64,000 bases of DNA. It comes from Nostoc sp. WHI (GTDB lineage Bacteria; Cyanobacteriota; Cyanobacteriia; Cyanobacteriales; Nostocaceae). Positions within the stretch are counted from its first letter, which is position 1. Every line of letters begins with the position of its first letter. Below, in pieces: positions 61,627 to 64,000 of this stretch. The position numbers were made by a program, and so were the translations under genes. Below the pieces are notes generated by a model. That model did no database searches. It was not told the origin of the DNA and saw nothing but the letters and a program-made list of their open reading frames with translations. The stretch covers positions 1 through 64,000 of the forward strand of contig NZ_WBKM01000144.1 of assembly GCF_015714725.1 (NCBI RefSeq), given 5' to 3'.

Positions 61627-62651
61627 ATATCTTCAGAATTAGGATTGAGATAGGGACTCTCGAGGTCAATTTCCAGATCCTTGAAATGCTGGCGTATGTA
61701 TTTCATTCTAGCCTCTGGAGATTCATCACTATTGTTATGAGCGTCGAGCAAGGCATTGGCAACAATTTTGCAGCGGTTCATGCCAAAATCTTCCAGAAAT
61801 CTAAATTCTTTTTCAGGTCTTTCTGCTAAAGCCAGCCCTGGCGCAAGCACTTTAGTGAATATAGGAACATGAGTTTGAAAGTGGGATTCATTTTCTGCGT
61901 AAACAGTCTGTAGTACTTGCCGAACTACTTCGTAGCTATCCTTATTAATTCGTAAAATTCCTGAGTTATATCGCCCATAGCTAGAGGGATTGTACAAGGC
62001 ATTGAAGTCGAAAGGAATCTTAATTGCATTTAATTGCTTTGTTAGATGTCCCATTAGTGCAACTGCACCTTTAGGACTGAAGTTAAAGTAGATATACACT
62101 GATGGATAACTCCAAGTATAAACTAAGTCCCCATAAGCTATATAAAATTGATTTCTGATGTGACTAGATGGCCTAGGTATTGACACCATATCACCTATCG
62201 CAGCTGATTGCTCTTCTAACCTAAGATGATGGTCTCGCTGGATGTGTATTGTAATACCTTTCTTTTCAACTGCGAGACTGCCATCAGCTTCCTGTCTTAG
62301 GACACGAAAGTTTGGATTCCAAGAACCTTTACCGTAATTGTTTTTATGTAGTTTGTCACAGAATTCCCAGTCTACTTCGCAAGGGGTATCCTCTAATCCA
62401 ATTTCATAATTTATCTGTGTTAATTGATTTTTTTTTAGTAAAGATTCTCCACTGTAGTAAATGCCAAAGATTAATTTTTGCAGAAGTGATATAAGGTACT
62501 CATCTTGAACATTTTGAGGCAGTTTTTGAAGCTGTGCCAGAACATCAGCAGGTATTTTTTGCTGCTGAAACTTAGGATGAATGACCACAAAATTATAAGA
62601 TTCAATTTCAATTTGACTGGCAAGCTCTTGAAGTATTTGTAGCACTTGCAT
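61593..62651 (-). CDS. HopA1-family protein (putative phospho-Ser/Thr lyase partner)
   Basis: 352 aa. Fits the type III effector HopA1 family found in many bacterial peptide gene clusters: FRVLRQEADGSLAVEKKGIT, AAIGDMVSIPRPSSHIRNQF and FYIAYGD, then YIYFNFSPKGAVALMGHLTK, TKVLAPGLALAERP and FGMNRCKIVANALLDAH. In thioviridamide-type and class V lanthipeptide pathways a HopA1-like protein works with a phosphotransferase-like kinase to dehydrate Ser/Thr, presumably by eliminating phosphate. Second gene of a minus-strand operon, 87 bp after the kinase. No secretion signal; this organism has no visible type III system here, so an effector role is unlikely. Confidence 0.82.
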   Translation of the reverse strand: MQVLQILQELASQIEIESYNFVVIHPKFQQQKIPADVLAQLQKLPQNVQDEYLISLLQKLIFGIYYSGESLLKKNQLTQINYEIGLEDTPCEVDWEFCDKLHKNNYGKGSWNPNFRVLRQEADGSLAVEKKGITIHIQRDHHLRLEEQSAAIGDMVSIPRPSSHIRNQFYIAYGDLVYTWSYPSVYIYFNFSPKGAVALMGHLTKQLNAIKIPFDFNALYNPSSYGRYNSGILRINKDSYEVVRQVLQTVYAENESHFQTHVPIFTKVLAPGLALAERPEKEFRFLEDFGMNRCKIVANALLDAHNNSDESPEARMKYIRQHFKDLEIDLESPYLNPNSEDIYTPLFTSNGV

Positions 62652-62738
62652 GACTATTAATCCTGATGTTATTTAACTGTTTCAATATGCTTTTACCCAT
62701 AAACTGGTCAAAATTTTGAACCGTAACCTAGCCAGAAG

Positions 62739-63935
62739 TTAAGGTAATTTCAAAGCTTTTAGCCAATCAGCTTCCGTCATCCCAAAAATAGAGCTAAATG
62801 ATTTTTCTGGTTGGCATAGCAACCTTTTAGCCAATTGAAGTATGCAAATTTGCCTATGATCAAATGCTTCAAATGACTGAATTCTTGCTATAATTTTGTA
62901 GAGTAAGGCAAGACCAGTAAACTGGACAACTCGACTAAGGAAATCAGGAAATTCCTCTAGAACTTTGGGGAAACTACTAATGTAAGAGCTAGTGAGGGTG
63001 ACAACTGAAGGTTGAACCGCTTCTAAAGGTATTATAGCTAGCTTAAGAGATTCCTCCAATTTAATAGCAGGATGAATAATTAAACTTTCCAGCCATAACA
63101 ACAAATAACCAGCGATCGCTGTCCCTACATCAAAAGCTGGATCGCCCCAGCTACATTTATCCCAGTTAATAAGCTTAATAATCCTCTCATTAGACCTCTC
63201 AATTTTAGACAAAATTCCCTCACCTGACCGGGGAATTAAAATGTTATTTAACTCATACCCGTTATGAGTTAGGCAGTAGTGATTATGAGTAGCTACAAGC
63301 TCTGTAACTGTAGATTGTAAGTTTTCACAGTTGTGATAAAAAGACATAAATATATTGCCTTCTGGGGGATACTCTTGAGTTAAAATCTCTGGCTTAAGTC
63401 TACCTAATAAATGACTTGGATGAGGAAATTGATAGTAACATTTGCCATCAACTGCTTCCTCATTTAGGAAATCACAGCAATTCTGGCAATTTAAAGTTTC
63501 GCGATGTAAGTTTGCTAGAGTAATACCCATTAACTCTGCTATTGCTATAGGAAAGCTTTTGTTTTTTTTGTAATGACTTTCTAAATTAATGTAGTTATCT
63601 GATTGTTTGTAAATTAGAATAGAATTGATATCATCAAAATGAAGTATTTCTAATAACAAAGAATAAATTTGAGATAAATTTGGCAAAGATTGCAAAAATT
63701 TATGAAGCCGCCACTCACAATTAATTATGTTGGTTTTTTTATTATCGTAGTGATGAGAATCCTGCTTAACAAATAGTTGTTGACCACTGGGTAGATGGAT
63801 CGTTAAAAAAATTAAATTATTGCTGCCTTGGCTACATTTAGGTTTAATATTAATTAATTCTATATCCTGTTCTTCGGAAAGACTAACCTCAAGTAAGTAT
63901 TGAGATACATTGTTAGAGTTTAGCTTAGTTGTCAT
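62739..63935 (-). CDS. Aminoglycoside-phosphotransferase-like kinase, altered active site
   Basis: 398 aa from the ATG at 63935 (AGG site before it); a TTG at 63968 is in frame. Kinase-like fold: Lys57 in QQLFVKQD, a Glu in NCEWRLHKFLQSL, catalytic-loop equivalent LTHNGYELNNILI and metal-loop equivalent IKLINWDKCSWGDPAFDVG. In active phosphotransferases these read HGD and (I)DWE. Here they are His224-Asn225-Gly226 and Asn257-Trp-Asp259, so the catalytic Asp and the first metal Asp are changed, while Asn231 and GDPAFD are kept. With HopA1 it should act on Ser/Thr of a precursor peptide; activity is uncertain. First gene of the operon. Confidence 0.75.
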   Translation of the reverse strand: MTTKLNSNNVSQYLLEVSLSEEQDIELINIKPKCSQGSNNLIFLTIHLPSGQQLFVKQDSHHYDNKKTNIINCEWRLHKFLQSLPNLSQIYSLLLEILHFDDINSILIYKQSDNYINLESHYKKNKSFPIAIAELMGITLANLHRETLNCQNCCDFLNEEAVDGKCYYQFPHPSHLLGRLKPEILTQEYPPEGNIFMSFYHNCENLQSTVTELVATHNHYCLTHNGYELNNILIPRSGEGILSKIERSNERIIKLINWDKCSWGDPAFDVGTAIAGYLLLWLESLIIHPAIKLEESLKLAIIPLEAVQPSVVTLTSSYISSFPKVLEEFPDFLSRVVQFTGLALLYKIIARIQSFEAFDHRQICILQLAKRLLCQPEKSFSSIFGMTEADWLKALKLP

Positions 63936-64000
63936 GATAAACCTACTTTTTCTGCTATTGAATATCAATAAGATTGTAAATAATATGTTAAGATTTTACC

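Overview
The window comes from a filamentous, probably heterocyst-forming cyanobacterium of the Nostoc/Anabaena type. The evidence is the very frequent HIP1 octamer GCGATCGC, a magnesium-chelatase chlI gene, a Cph1-like phytochrome with an Rcp1-like regulator, an XisH/XisI pair, a Nif11-type peptide, DUF2808 and PEP-CTERM proteins, and Nostoc-style heptamer repeats, short palindromic repeats and MITE-like elements, several of them inside or against genes. No rRNA, tRNA or CRISPR array was seen.

Layout. 0-11.4 kb holds mostly core genes (DrrA-type ABC ATPase, TPR protein, DUF2808, DoxX-like, rplU-rpmA, nucleotidyltransferase, chlI), a lone C5 DNA methyltransferase, a Nif11-like peptide and two gene relics. 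11.6-20.4 kb is accessory: a second C5 methyltransferase, a GH10-like secreted protein, an orphan DUF433 antitoxin-like gene beside an IS605-type end, an RluA synthase and a complete-looking IS605-type element (tnpA/tnpB). 20.4-35.7 kb is mostly housekeeping and signalling: aroA, hisS, a GST, two GNATs (one truncated by a MITE), a histidine kinase, a DUF697 GTPase, a PEP-CTERM protein, a Ser/Thr kinase and a MatB-like acyl-CoA synthetase. 35.8-44.3 kb is a patchwork: an internally deleted amidase, a large sacsin-like ATPase/DUF3883 gene bracketed by a 29-bp direct repeat, a DUF433/PIN-like pair, a CBM20-SGNH-DUF1796 fusion and an IS630 relic split by a MITE. 44.5-54.6 kb carries ppsA, xisH/xisI, a GNAT, a PMT-family glycosyltransferase and a phytochrome / response regulator / hybrid kinase cluster.

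The right end, 55-64 kb, is the most notable part. A helix-turn-helix gene overlaps a cNMP-C39 peptidase-ABC exporter and is followed by an HlyD adaptor and a PpiC-type prolyl isomerase. Facing them is a two-gene operon of an aminoglycoside-phosphotransferase-like kinase and a HopA1-family protein. Kinase/HopA1 pairs carry out Ser/Thr dehydration in thioviridamide-type and class V lanthipeptide (lexapeptide, cacaoidin) pathways, so I read this as an export and modification locus for an unseen ribosomal peptide. The precursor is not in the window and probably lies beyond base 64000 or elsewhere. The kinase lacks the usual catalytic Asp (HGD reads HNG) and has Asn in place of the metal-binding Asp, so it may be a divergent or pseudo-kinase.
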